Source of the DNA: Actinoplanes solisilvae
Lineage (GTDB): Bacteria; Actinomycetota; Actinomycetes; Mycobacteriales; Micromonosporaceae
Reading direction: 5' to 3'
Length of the DNA: 64,000 nucleotides
NCBI RefSeq assembly: GCF_003999975.1
Contig: NZ_RJAC01000008.1
Coordinates: 248,001 to 312,000 of the forward strand
In this document: positions 27,161 through 36,310 of the stretch, piece after piece
Numbering within the stretch: the stretch's first letter is position 1
Layout of the letters: every line of letters starts with the position of its first letter
Translations under genes and position numbers: made by a program
The notes under the pieces: generated by a model
Told to the model about the DNA's origin: nothing
The model's input: only the letters and a program-made list of their open reading frames with translations
The model's database searches: none

Positions 27161-28569
27161 TCGTCGAGGCTTTCGTCGCCGGCGAGCCGGCGCAGGGCCG
27201 GCAGGGACGGGGCGAAGGCGTAGACCGCGCCCGTCGTCGTCACGAAGCCGCCGTACGCCAGTTTGGGGATCTTGTCGACGACGGCGGCGGGGAGGCGCTC
27301 GGCGGCCTCGTCGGGGTTGGGGCCCAGCACCGGGTCGAAGCCGTCCCAGCGCTGTGGCTCGGCGGCGATCTTGCCGTACTTGGCCAGGTAGCTCGACGGG
27401 AACTCGGCGTTGCCGGCCCAGCTGCGCTGCACGGCCTCGAACTGGTCCTCGATGCTCGCCACGTACGAGTTGAAGACCATGCCGCGTTCTTGCCGGTCGG
27501 GGCGGGCGCGGTCGAACGGCGGGCCGAACGGGATGCCCCGGCGCAGCATCTTACGGCCGCGGTCGCGGAAGACCTCGTCGTCGCGCGGGTTCACCTTGCG
27601 GATGTGGGCGAACTGCGGCGTGGTCTGACCGCTCGGGTCGTTCTTGAAGCTGAAGTCGTTCCCCCCGGAAGGGGCGGCCGGGTCGGCCAGGGGCTTGCCG
27701 TCGAGGCTGCGGCCGACCGCGCGGGCGGCCACGTCCTCGGCTGTCTCGCCTGGGCGGCGCAGCGACTCCATCTTGTCCCACCAGCCTTGCGCGTCCTGGG
27801 TGAGGCGGCGGAACACCTGGAACGAGCCGCCCCGCATCCACGGCGCCGGGGCGGGGCGCGGCGCCGCCGTCGCGGGCCGGCGTTCGCCGGGGCAGCCGAG
27901 GATGAACTCACCCGGGGCGACGACCGACGCGGCCGGGAGCCCCGCGTCGTCGGCGAAGCCCTGGACGCCCGGCTGGGAGAGGCCGTCGACGAAGCCGAAG
28001 TGGTCGTAACGGCGGTCCTTGTCGTCGCGGTGGACCTTGCCGCGTTCGAGGTGGAGCACCTTGAGCCCGGCCGCGGCGGCCGCGTTCTCCTCGCGGCGGA
28101 CGGCCTGCACGAGGGTCTCGTCGTCGCCGGCGGCGATGGTCAGCAGGGCGTCGACCGACGGGCCGAGGCCGCCCACGACCCACGACGCCGGGTCGCTGCG
28201 GCCGATGTCGCCGAGGAGCGCGGGTGTCGTGGTCACGCGGCCCTGGTCGTCGAGCCGGGGGCCGAGCGGGCCGCGCCAGAAGGCGTCGTAGCCGGCCAGG
28301 CGGTTCGCGGTCTCGGGGTGCAGCACGACCAGGCCGTTGGCGGTGAGCCCGACGTTGAGCAGGGACTGGCCGGCGTTGAACCGGGACGGCCCTTTGGGTG
28401 GCACGTCGTCGGTGCCGGCGACGCGGTCGGCGGCGCCGGTCAGCCACCGGCGGGCCCCGGCCCGGTCGTTGCTGAACGACAGGGCCAGGAACGCCTGGTG
28501 GCGGCCGCCGAAGGGGCGCAGGATGTTGCCCTGGATCTGCTGGGGATCGTCAAGCGGTGAGGTCGGCAT
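27157..28569 (-). CDS. DyP-type peroxidase
   Basis: 470 residues of the dye-decolorising peroxidase family (heme, H2O2). The diagnostic GXXDG motif is present as GFVDGLSQPGV, with the catalytic Asp. Family features include IQGNILRPFGGRHQAF at the start, FILGCPGE, GSFQVFRRL, KVNPRD and a C-terminal heme-face region, RRGIPFGPPF. No Tat signal is seen, so it is more like the long, unexported class (470 residues against about 310 for EfeB/encapsulated types); no encapsulin gene is nearby. ATG at 28569 matches the family N-terminus although the frame is open further upstream. It converges on the cyclase gene, with the stop codons sharing a CTAG. Confidence 0.9.
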   Translation of the reverse strand: MPTSPLDDPQQIQGNILRPFGGRHQAFLALSFSNDRAGARRWLTGAADRVAGTDDVPPKGPSRFNAGQSLLNVGLTANGLVVLHPETANRLAGYDAFWRGPLGPRLDDQGRVTTTPALLGDIGRSDPASWVVGGLGPSVDALLTIAAGDDETLVQAVRREENAAAAAGLKVLHLERGKVHRDDKDRRYDHFGFVDGLSQPGVQGFADDAGLPAASVVAPGEFILGCPGERRPATAAPRPAPAPWMRGGSFQVFRRLTQDAQGWWDKMESLRRPGETAEDVAARAVGRSLDGKPLADPAAPSGGNDFSFKNDPSGQTTPQFAHIRKVNPRDDEVFRDRGRKMLRRGIPFGPPFDRARPDRQERGMVFNSYVASIEDQFEAVQRSWAGNAEFPSSYLAKYGKIAAEPQRWDGFDPVLGPNPDEAAERLPAAVVDKIPKLAYGGFVTTTGAVYAFAPSLPALRRLAGDESLDD

Positions 28570-28625
28570 GGTGAAGCGGCATCCCCTCGGTCGTTTCGGG
28601 CGCGACCGAGGGTAACGCCGATTGG

Positions 28626-30572
28626 TTACTGACCGGTCAGGACTGTCGTGATTCGGTCGGAGGGAATCGTGAGGGCCGGCCGGGCGGGCGTCACGAGCGG
28701 CGCGGGCCGGATCGTGCGGTCGACGAAGATCGCCCACCACAGGCAGAACATGGCAACCGTCCACACCTTGCGGGAGTTGTCGGCCACGCCGGCCCGGTGG
28801 TCGCTCAGCAGCTTCAGCACGTAGTCGACGTCGATCAGGTGGCGGGGCGCGGAGCCGGAGATCAGGCCGGCCACCCAGTCGCCGATGCCGCCCTTGAGCC
28901 ACAGCCGGGTCGGGGTGGGGAAGCCGAGCTTTCGGCGTTCGCGCACCGACTCGGGGACGATCCCGCGCATCGCCTCGCGCAGCGCGTGCTTGGTCGTGTC
29001 GCTGTGCGGCGGCAGCTTCTGGTCGGTCGGCAGCCCGGCCGCGGCGGCGTACACGGCCTGGTCGAGGAAGGGCACCCGCAGTTCGAGCGAGTGCGCCATC
29101 GACATGCGGTCGGCCTTGGTGAGGATGTCGCCAGGCAGCCAGGTGTGCAGGTCGACGTACTGCATGGACGCCACGTCGTCGACGTCGGCGGTCTCGGCGT
29201 ACAGGTGGGCCGTGATCGCCGTGTGCGGGTCGGAGGTGTAGCGCAGCAGTTGGGCCTTCTCGTCGGGCGAGAAGATGCGGGCGTTGCCGTAGTAGCGCTC
29301 CTCGATCGGGGTGGTGCCGCGCTCGAGGAAGCTGCGGCCGCGCACCCCCTCGGGGATGACGTGGGCGAGTTTGCCCAGGCCGCGCTTCATGCCGTCGGGC
29401 AGCCGCTCGACGCGGGACAGCGACATCGGCTCGCGATAGATGGTGTAGCCGCCGAACAGTTCGTCGGAGCCTTCGCCGGAGAGCACGACGGTGACGTAGC
29501 GCGACGCGGTCTGGGCCAGGAAGAAGAGCGGGATGAGCGACGGGTCGGCGACCGGGTCGTCGAGCAGATGCACGATGCGGGGCAGCTCGCGGATGACGTC
29601 GTCCTCGGTCACCACGGTCGGGGTCAGGCGTACGCCGAGCTGGTCGGCGGTGTCCTGGGCGATCTCGATCTCCGAGTAGCCCTCCTGGCCGAACCCGGCC
29701 GTGAAGACGTGCAGGTCGGGCTTGGCCTCGCGGGCCAGCGCGACGATCGCCGACGAGTCGACGCCGCTGGACAGGAACGCCCCGACCGGCACCTCGGCGT
29801 GCAGGTGCTGGTGCACGCTGTCGCGCAGCGCGTCGCGGATGGCCTGCTGGGCGTCCTCGGGCCGCAGGTGCAGCGGGCGCAGCTGCGGCCGGAAGTAGCG
29901 TTCCGTACGCAGGCCGCCACCCGGCGTCCACACCAGGCGGTGGCCGGGCGGGAGGCGCCGGATCTGGCTGTGCAGCGTCAGCGGGTCGGGAACGTACTGA
30001 AAAGTGAAGTAGTGGGCGAGCGCGTCCTTGTCGATCGCGGCGCCCGAGGCGGCGGCGAAGGGCAGCAGGGCCTTGCGCTCACTGGCCAGGAACAGCCCGT
30101 CGACCGTCTCGAGGATGTACATCGGCTTGATGCCGAACTGGTCGCGCGCCGCGTGCAGCGTGCCGGTCCACTGGTCGTACGCCGCGAAGGCGAACATGCC
30201 GCGCAGCCGGGGCAGCGCCGCCGGACCCCAGAAGTGGAACGCGGCCGCCAGCACCTCGCTGTCGCCGTCGGTGGCGAAGGTGGCGCCGTGGTCGCGGATC
30301 AGCTCGCTGCGCAGCTCACGGTAGTTGTAGATCTCGCCGTTGAACACCACGGTCCAGCGGTCCTTGTAGTGCACCGGCTGCGCCGCCTCGGCCCGGTCGA
30401 TGATCGCCAGCCGCTTGAACCCGAACGCGGCGCCCTCGGCGAACTCGACGCGGGTGTCGTCGGGACCACGGTGGTGCATGGTCTCGAGCGCGGTCGCGAA
30501 CGCGTCAGCCGTCGTCCGGTCGGGCACTCCGGCCCCTGGACGGCTGCTCACGAAGACGTTCAGCCCACACAT
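28626..30572 (-). CDS. asnB: Glutamine-hydrolysing asparagine synthase (AsnB/LtsA-like)
   Basis: 648 residues. A class II glutaminase domain begins with the nucleophile Cys2 (MCGLNVF) and has HRGPDDTRVEFAEG, FNGEIYNYRELR and DGDSEVLAAAFHFWG. The synthetase domain has the PPi loop FLSSGVDSSAIVAL (about 265) and VVLSGEGSDELFGGYTIYRE. Length and the motifs VADPSLIPLFFLAQ, ERYYGNAR, ADRMSMAHSLELRVPFLD and KVWTVAMFCLWW resemble corynebacterial LtsA and mycobacterial AsnB. Those proteins amidate meso-diaminopimelate in peptidoglycan rather than making free asparagine. Which role applies here is not decided by sequence alone. GGGGAGG precedes the ATG. The gene is divergent from an OmpR-type two-component system, with an inverted repeat between. 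Confidence 0.92.
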   Translation of the reverse strand: MCGLNVFVSSRPGAGVPDRTTADAFATALETMHHRGPDDTRVEFAEGAAFGFKRLAIIDRAEAAQPVHYKDRWTVVFNGEIYNYRELRSELIRDHGATFATDGDSEVLAAAFHFWGPAALPRLRGMFAFAAYDQWTGTLHAARDQFGIKPMYILETVDGLFLASERKALLPFAAASGAAIDKDALAHYFTFQYVPDPLTLHSQIRRLPPGHRLVWTPGGGLRTERYFRPQLRPLHLRPEDAQQAIRDALRDSVHQHLHAEVPVGAFLSSGVDSSAIVALAREAKPDLHVFTAGFGQEGYSEIEIAQDTADQLGVRLTPTVVTEDDVIRELPRIVHLLDDPVADPSLIPLFFLAQTASRYVTVVLSGEGSDELFGGYTIYREPMSLSRVERLPDGMKRGLGKLAHVIPEGVRGRSFLERGTTPIEERYYGNARIFSPDEKAQLLRYTSDPHTAITAHLYAETADVDDVASMQYVDLHTWLPGDILTKADRMSMAHSLELRVPFLDQAVYAAAAGLPTDQKLPPHSDTTKHALREAMRGIVPESVRERRKLGFPTPTRLWLKGGIGDWVAGLISGSAPRHLIDVDYVLKLLSDHRAGVADNSRKVWTVAMFCLWWAIFVDRTIRPAPLVTPARPALTIPSDRITTVLTGQ

Positions 30573-30613
30573 GGGTTCCTCCCCTGTTCGATGCCGGGGA
30601 AAGGTAGGTCGGC

Positions 30614-30664
30614 TCCTGTGAAGAACTCATGCGCTCATCGCAAACGGTTCGGATCTTCACAGGA
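30614..30664. promoter_or_regulatory. 11-bp inverted repeat between asnB and the response regulator
   Basis: TCCTGTGAAGA at 30614-30624 and its exact complement TCTTCACAGGA at 30654-30664 flank 29 nt in the 141-nt intergenic region between the divergent asnB and response-regulator genes. TTCACAG half-sites in this place suggest a binding site for the adjacent OmpR-type regulator, controlling itself and asnB. A hairpin in the RR leader is an alternative. Confidence 0.5.
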
Positions 30665-30713
30665 ACCGCACATTCGTTGGCTGGAGTGGCAACGCCCGGT
30701 CACAATCGCGAAC

Positions 30714-31397
30714 GTGACCGCACGTATCCTCGTGGCCGACGACGACCCGAAGCATGCCCAGCTCATCCGGCTTTACCTCGAGCGCGAGGGCCACCAGGTC
30801 ATCACCGTCGGTGACGGTCGCGCCGCGCTGGACGCGGCGAGGGCCCGCAAACCCGACCTCGTGGTGCTCGACGTGATGATGCCGCTGGTCGACGGCCTCG
30901 ACGTCTGCCGCATCCTGCGCGCCGAGTCGGACGTCGCGATCCTGCTGGTCACGGCCCGGTCGTCGGAGAACGACATGCTGCTCGGGCTCGACATCGGGGC
31001 CGACGACTACATGACCAAGCCGGTCAGCCCGCGCGAGCTGATGGCCCGGGTGCGGGCGCTGCTGCGCCGGGCCGGGGCGGCCGACGGGCCGTCGTCGATC
31101 GTGCGGGTGGGCGACCTCGAGGTCGACGCCGGCCGGTTCGAGGTACGGGTACGGGGTGAGGCCGTGACGCTGACGGCCAAGGAGTTCGGCATCCTCGAGC
31201 TGCTGGCCCGCGAGCCGGGCCGGGTCTTCACCCGCGGCCAGATCATCGACAAGACGTTCGGGTTCGAGCACGATGTCTCCGAGCGCACCGTCGACGCGCA
31301 CGTGGTGAACCTGCGCCGCAAGATCGAGGAGGACCCGGCCGAGCCGCGTTACGTGCAGACGGTCTACGGCCGTGGCTACCGGATGGCCGAGCGGTGA
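30714..31397 (+). CDS. OmpR/PhoB-family response regulator
   Basis: 227 residues. The receiver domain has ILVADDDPKHAQLIRLY, the phospho-acceptor Asp in LVVLDVMMPLVDG, the switch Thr in ILLVTARSS and Lys in DDYMTKPVSPREL. The winged-helix effector domain has TLTAKEFGILELLAREPGR, DVSERTVDAHVVNLRRKI and VYGRGYRM. The GTG start at 30714 gives VTARILVADD. It overlaps the sensor kinase by 4 nt (GTGA). Its divergent neighbour is the asparagine synthase; control of that gene is a reasonable hypothesis given the inverted repeat between them. Confidence 0.95.
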   Translation: MTARILVADDDPKHAQLIRLYLEREGHQVITVGDGRAALDAARARKPDLVVLDVMMPLVDGLDVCRILRAESDVAILLVTARSSENDMLLGLDIGADDYMTKPVSPRELMARVRALLRRAGAADGPSSIVRVGDLEVDAGRFEVRVRGEAVTLTAKEFGILELLAREPGRVFTRGQIIDKTFGFEHDVSERTVDAHVVNLRRKIEEDPAEPRYVQTVYGRGYRMAER

Positions 31398-33136
31398 GTT
31401 TCCGGCTGCAGATCTTCGTGCTGGTCACCCTGGTGGCGGCGACCGCGATCGGGGCGACGGCCTGGCTCACCCTCAACCTGACCTCGCGCGAGGTCACCGA
31501 CGCCCTGGAGGCGCAGGCGCGGCACCGGGCCGAGATCGTGCAGGAGATCCAGCGGTACGGCCTGAGGCACGGGAACTGGCCCGGCGTGAACCGGCTCGTG
31601 GTCGACCTGTCCCGCCGCACCGGTCTGCACATCCGGGTGCAGACCTCGGAGGGCGAGGTGCTCAGCGACTCCGACGCCGAGGCCAAGCGCCCGATCGGGC
31701 CGGTGCAGGCCATCAAGTACGACATCGACCCGTTCCCGGCCCTGCGGCTCGCCCGCGGACCGCACCCCAAGGACCGGTCCGACGCCGAGCTCGCGAAGCT
31801 GGTCCCGGTCCCGAAGAACCTGTACGGCCCGGACCCGACCGACCTGGTCGCCGGCAGCCCGGCGGCGCTGGCCCTGCGGCAGGCCGCTCAGTACCGGGCC
31901 GGCCTCATCCTGGTCCGCTGCCTGCACGAGAGCACCGGCGAGGAACCGGCCCTGGGCCGCGACGAGGCTCCCTTCGTGACGCCGCAGCAGCTCAAGCGGT
32001 CACCCGACTGCCTGCGCCGGGCCACCGCCAAGGTGCTCGGCGACCGGCACTGGCTGCTCGGCTACTGGAACTACCTGATCTCCTGCGGCGACTCCCGGGG
32101 GCTGACCGAACCGGCCCGCACCAAGAAGGGCCTGACCTGCCTCAACGGCGCCTACATCGACACGGTCATCACCAGCTCGGCCGTGCCGCTCGAGCTCTAC
32201 CTGGGCGGCCGCGGCTCGCTCACCGCGGCCGACTTCGGCCGGCCCGCCGTGGTCGGCGCCGCGGGCCTGCTGCTCATCACGCTGGCCGGCACGTTCCTGA
32301 TCGCCCGGCAGGTCAGCCGCCCGGTGCGGCGGCTCACCGGGGCGTCGATCCTGCTCGCCGCGGGCCACCTCGACGCGCGGGTGCGCACCGACGGCCGCAG
32401 CGAGCTGGCCCAGCTCTCCCAGTCGTTCAACACGATGGCCCGCGCGGTGCAGGACAGCGAGGAGCGTCAGCGCCGGCTCATCGCCGACGTCGCGCACGAG
32501 ATGCGTACGCCGTTGTCGAACTTGCGGGGTTATCTCGAGGGGCTCTCGGACGGCGTGATCGAGCCGGACCGGGAGCTCTTCGCGTCGCTGCACGAGGAGA
32601 CGATGCTGCAGGGGCGCATCCTCGACGACCTGCAGGTGCTGGCCCTGGCCGAGGCCGGCGAGCTGGGCTACAGCCGTACGCCGACCGATCTGACCGACCT
32701 CGCGTCGTCCAGCGTCACCGCCCATCGAGCGGTGGCGATCGAGGCGGGCATCGAGCTGACCGCCGACGCCCCGCAGCCGGTGTGGATCGAGGCCGACCCC
32801 GACCGGATGCGCCAGGTTCTGGGCAACCTGCTGACCAACGCGATCCGCTACACCGATCGCGACGGGCGGGTGATCGTGCGGGTGCGGGCCGAGGGCGGCC
32901 GGGCGGTCCTGGAGGTGCGCGACACCGGTGTGGGCATCTCGGCCGGCGATCTGCCGCACGTGTTCGAAAGATTCTGGCGGGCCGACCCGGCTCGGCAGCG
33001 GGCCACCGGCGGCACCGGTCTGGGGCTGACGATCGCCCACCGGATCGTGACCGACCACGGTGGCCGGATCGAGGTCGTCAGCCAGCCCCACCTGGGCACG
33101 AACTTCACCCTCAGCTTCCCCCTGACCACCGTCTGA
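31394..33136 (+). CDS. HAMP-containing sensor histidine kinase
   Basis: 580 residues. TM1 (about 3-25, IFVLVTLVAATAIGATAWLT), an extracellular sensor region of about 260 residues with several Cys, TM2 (about 290-312, GAAGLLLITLAGTFLIA), HAMP (RQVSRPVRRLTGASILLAAG), and HisKA with the phospho-His in DVAHEMRTPLSNLRGYLEGL. HATPase_c has N-box LGNLLTNAIRYTDRDG, G1 DTGVGIS and G2 GTGLGLTIAHRIV. The large Cys-containing extracytoplasmic domain argues for an external or cell-wall signal. Coupled to the response regulator by a 4-nt overlap. The ligand is unknown. Confidence 0.94.
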   Translation: MSFRLQIFVLVTLVAATAIGATAWLTLNLTSREVTDALEAQARHRAEIVQEIQRYGLRHGNWPGVNRLVVDLSRRTGLHIRVQTSEGEVLSDSDAEAKRPIGPVQAIKYDIDPFPALRLARGPHPKDRSDAELAKLVPVPKNLYGPDPTDLVAGSPAALALRQAAQYRAGLILVRCLHESTGEEPALGRDEAPFVTPQQLKRSPDCLRRATAKVLGDRHWLLGYWNYLISCGDSRGLTEPARTKKGLTCLNGAYIDTVITSSAVPLELYLGGRGSLTAADFGRPAVVGAAGLLLITLAGTFLIARQVSRPVRRLTGASILLAAGHLDARVRTDGRSELAQLSQSFNTMARAVQDSEERQRRLIADVAHEMRTPLSNLRGYLEGLSDGVIEPDRELFASLHEETMLQGRILDDLQVLALAEAGELGYSRTPTDLTDLASSSVTAHRAVAIEAGIELTADAPQPVWIEADPDRMRQVLGNLLTNAIRYTDRDGRVIVRVRAEGGRAVLEVRDTGVGISAGDLPHVFERFWRADPARQRATGGTGLGLTIAHRIVTDHGGRIEVVSQPHLGTNFTLSFPLTTV

Positions 33137-33396
33137 CGGATCCGACGCATCGACGCTCGTGAGCGGAAAGCGCCCTCGCGGCTTTCGGCTGATGATGCAA
33201 AAGTTATGTAGGTCGATCGGAAAGTCTGGACAGGACCGTTCCGTAGTTCCTAACGTGAGCGTCACTACAGGAATGTTTCAGGTAGATGTCAGTTCCCCCG
33301 CTGGCTGCCTGAAGCACGCCTGTGCCACAGCAATCCCCGGCTGCGGCGCGGCGGCACGCGCCCCGCCTGGCGTATTCGATGTCAGGAAGGGACCAC

Positions 33397-36240
33397 GTGA
33401 ACAGACAGACCCGGACCCGTCGATTTACAACGATGGCAACGGCCTCCCTCCTCCTCTCCACCGTCCTCACTGTCGCCGTCGGACCGGCGACCCCGGCGGC
33501 CGCGGTCATCAACGCGGCCGATTTCCAGCAGGTGACCCTGGCCAAGGGTGTAGCCGAGACGGGCGAACCGATGAGCCTGGCCGTGCTGCCGGACCGCTCG
33601 GTGCTGCACTCGGCCCGCAACGGCACGCTGCGGCGCACCGACGCGAGCGGGAACACCGCCGTCGTCGCCAACATCCCCGTCTACACCCACGACGAGGAGG
33701 GCCTGCAGGGTGTGGCGGTCGACCCCGGCTTCGCCACCAACCGCTACATCTACCTGTTCTACGCCCCGCCGCTGAGCACCCCGTCGGGCGACGCCCCGGC
33801 CACCGGCACCTCGGCGACCTGGGCCACCTGGGCCGGCGTCAACCGGCTGTCGCGGTTCACCCTCAACGCGGACTTCTCGGTCAACATGGGCAGCCAGGTC
33901 AACCTGCTGGACGTGCCGACCGACCGCGGCCAGTGCTGCCACGTCGGCGGCGACATGGACTGGGACGCGGCCGGCAACCTCTACCTGTCGACCGGCGACG
34001 ACTCGAACCCGTTCGACTCGGCCGGCTACTCCCCGATCGACGAGCGCACCGACCGCAACCCGGTCTACGACGCCCAGCGCAGCGCGGGCAACACCAACGA
34101 CCTGCGCGGCAAGATCCTGCGGATCAAGCCGAACGCCAACGGGACGTACTCGGTCCCGTCGGGCAACCTCTTCGCGCCGGGCACGGCGAACACGAAGCCC
34201 GAGATCTACGCGATGGGCTTCCGCAACCCGTACCGGATCAGCGTCGACAAGGCCACCGGCGTCGTCTACGTGGGCGACTACGGCCCCGACGCCGGCACCA
34301 CCTCGTCGACCCGGGGACCGTCGGGCCAGGTCGAGTTCAACCGGGTGACCGGGCCGGGCAACTACGGCTGGCCCTACTGCACCGGCACGAACACCAGCAC
34401 CGAGACCTACAACGAGTGGAACTTCGCGACCAACGCGACCGGCGCCAAGTACAACTGCACCGGTGGTCCGACCAACAACTCGTTCCGCAACACCGGGCAG
34501 GGCACGTTGCCCCCGGCCCAGCCGGCCTGGATCCGGTACGCCGGTGACGCCGGCTCGCCGTCCGAGTTCGGCGGCGGTTCCGAGTCGCCGATGGGTGGCC
34601 CGGTCTACCGCTACGACGCGAACAACCCGTCGACCACGAAGTTCCCGCAGGTCTTCAACGGCAACTTCTTCGCCGGCGAGTTCGGCCGGGGCTGGATCAA
34701 GCCGATCGTGGTCAACGCGGACGGCACCCGGGGCGCGATCGACACGTTCCCGTGGAACGGCAAGCAGGTCATGGACGTGGCGTTCGGCCCGGACGGCGCG
34801 CTCTACGTCCTCGACTACGGCACCGGCTACTTCAACGGCGACGCGAACTCGGCGCTCTACCGCTACGACTATGTGGCCGGCGGCAACCGCGCGCCGACCG
34901 CGGCGGCGAGCGCGACCCCGACCTCGGGCTCCGCGCCGCTGACGGTCGCCTTCTCGTCGGCGGGCAGCAGCGACCCCGAGGGCGGCGCCCTGACCTATTC
35001 GTGGGCGTTCGGTGACGGCACCACGTCGACGGCGGCGAACCCGTCCAAGACGTACTCGGCCAACGGCAACTACACGGCCACGCTGACCGTGCGGGACCCG
35101 CAGGGCGCGACCGGCACCGCCAGTGTCCCCGTGACCGTGGGCAACACCGCGCCGCGGGTCACGATCAACGCCCCGTCGGCCGGGCAGCTCGCGTCGTTCG
35201 GTGACAGCATCCCGTGGAGCGTCACGGTCACCGACCCCGAGGACGGCACGATCGACTGCTCGCGGGTGACGATGGCCTACGTGCTCGGCCACGACCAGCA
35301 CGGACACCAGATCACGTCGCAGACCGGCTGCTCGGGCACGATCGTCATCCCCACCGACGGGGAGCACGACGACGCCGCGAACATCTTCCCGATCTTCGAC
35401 GCGTCCTACACCGACAACGGCGGCCTCGTCGGCAACGCCCAGAACATCCTCGCGCCGCGCAAACGGCAGGCCGAGCACTACAAGACGTCGCAGGGCGTCA
35501 CCAAGATGACCAAGACGACGGCCGAGGGCGGGCAGACCGTCGGTGACATCCACAACGGCGACTGGATCCAGTTCGACCCGTACAAGCTGAACAACGCGAC
35601 GTCGTTCACCGCCCGGGTCTCCTCGGCCGGCATCGGCGGCACGCTCCAGGTGCGTACGGGATCAGCCACCGGCACGGTCATCGGCTCGGCGGCGGTCACG
35701 TCGACCGGGTCGTGGGACACCTTCGTCAACGTCACCGGGTCGATCAGCGGGGCGCCGGCCGGCACCACGTCGCTCTACCTGACCTTCTCCGGCGGCACCA
35801 CGGGCGCGCTGTTCGACCTGGACAGCTTCTCGTTCGCCACCGGCACGGCGCAGAGCCTGCTCTCGCTGAACAAGACGGCCACCGCCTCGAGCACCGAGAA
35901 CGCCACCTACCCGGCGTCCGCGGCGGTCGACGCCAGCACCACGACCCGCTGGTCGAGCGCGTTCTCGGATCCGCAGTGGATCCAGGTCGACCTGGGCGCG
36001 ACCTACACGGTCTCCCGCGTACGCCTGCTGTGGGAGGCGGCCTACGGCTCGGCCTATCAGATCCAGACGTCCACGAACGGCACCACCTGGGCCACCCCTC
36101 GAACGGTGACCGGCGGCAACGGCGGCGAGGACGACAACACGGGCCTGAGCGCGCAAGCTCGGTACGTGCGCATCAACGGCACCGCGCGGGCCACCGCGTG
36201 GGGCTACTCGCTCTTCAATTTCGAGGTGTACGGCAGCTGA
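33397..36240 (+). CDS. Secreted sugar dehydrogenase with PKD, CBM6-like and discoidin domains
   Basis: 947 residues. A signal peptide (ATASLLLSTVLTVAVGPATP then AAA) precedes a glucose/sorbosone dehydrogenase beta-propeller (about 45-495: HDEEGLQGVAVDPGF, CCHVGGDMDWDAAGNLYLST, LRGKILRIKPN, MGFRNPYRISVD, FGPDGALYVLDYGTGY). Next come a PKD domain (about 500-585, LTYSWAFGDGTTS), a beta linker, a CBM6-like module (about 690-817, QAEHYKTSQGV and IHNGDWIQF) and an F5/8-type C (discoidin) domain (about 820-947). Propeller enzymes of this family oxidise sugars, usually with PQQ; no PQQ genes are present here. GTG 33397 has AGGAAGGGA upstream. A hairpin separates it from the next secreted protein, whose discoidin domain is almost the same. 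Confidence 0.88.
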   Translation: MNRQTRTRRFTTMATASLLLSTVLTVAVGPATPAAAVINAADFQQVTLAKGVAETGEPMSLAVLPDRSVLHSARNGTLRRTDASGNTAVVANIPVYTHDEEGLQGVAVDPGFATNRYIYLFYAPPLSTPSGDAPATGTSATWATWAGVNRLSRFTLNADFSVNMGSQVNLLDVPTDRGQCCHVGGDMDWDAAGNLYLSTGDDSNPFDSAGYSPIDERTDRNPVYDAQRSAGNTNDLRGKILRIKPNANGTYSVPSGNLFAPGTANTKPEIYAMGFRNPYRISVDKATGVVYVGDYGPDAGTTSSTRGPSGQVEFNRVTGPGNYGWPYCTGTNTSTETYNEWNFATNATGAKYNCTGGPTNNSFRNTGQGTLPPAQPAWIRYAGDAGSPSEFGGGSESPMGGPVYRYDANNPSTTKFPQVFNGNFFAGEFGRGWIKPIVVNADGTRGAIDTFPWNGKQVMDVAFGPDGALYVLDYGTGYFNGDANSALYRYDYVAGGNRAPTAAASATPTSGSAPLTVAFSSAGSSDPEGGALTYSWAFGDGTTSTAANPSKTYSANGNYTATLTVRDPQGATGTASVPVTVGNTAPRVTINAPSAGQLASFGDSIPWSVTVTDPEDGTIDCSRVTMAYVLGHDQHGHQITSQTGCSGTIVIPTDGEHDDAANIFPIFDASYTDNGGLVGNAQNILAPRKRQAEHYKTSQGVTKMTKTTAEGGQTVGDIHNGDWIQFDPYKLNNATSFTARVSSAGIGGTLQVRTGSATGTVIGSAAVTSTGSWDTFVNVTGSISGAPAGTTSLYLTFSGGTTGALFDLDSFSFATGTAQSLLSLNKTATASSTENATYPASAAVDASTTTRWSSAFSDPQWIQVDLGATYTVSRVRLLWEAAYGSAYQIQTSTNGTTWATPRTVTGGNGGEDDNTGLSAQARYVRINGTARATAWGYSLFNFEVYGS

Positions 36241-36254
36241 TCCTTCCCCCATGG

Positions 36255-36288
36255 AGTGGGCGCTCGTTCCCCCAAGCGAGCGCCCACT
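36255..36288 (+). terminator. Hairpin between two secreted-protein genes
   Basis: Perfect 12-bp inverted repeat AGTGGGCGCTCG (36255-36266) / CGAGCGCCCACT (36277-36288) with a 10-nt loop, just after the dehydrogenase stop and 22 nt before the next ATG. There is no long T-run, so it may be a partial terminator or an mRNA-stabilising element that sets different expression of the two genes. Confidence 0.65.
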
Positions 36289-36310
36289 TCCCCCCAACCA
36301 AGGAGGCTTC

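Noticed and set aside
33150..33200. GAAAGC...GCTTTC stem after the HAMP kinase gene as a terminator
   Set aside because: 6-bp stem with a 9-nt loop and no following T-run; too weak to call.
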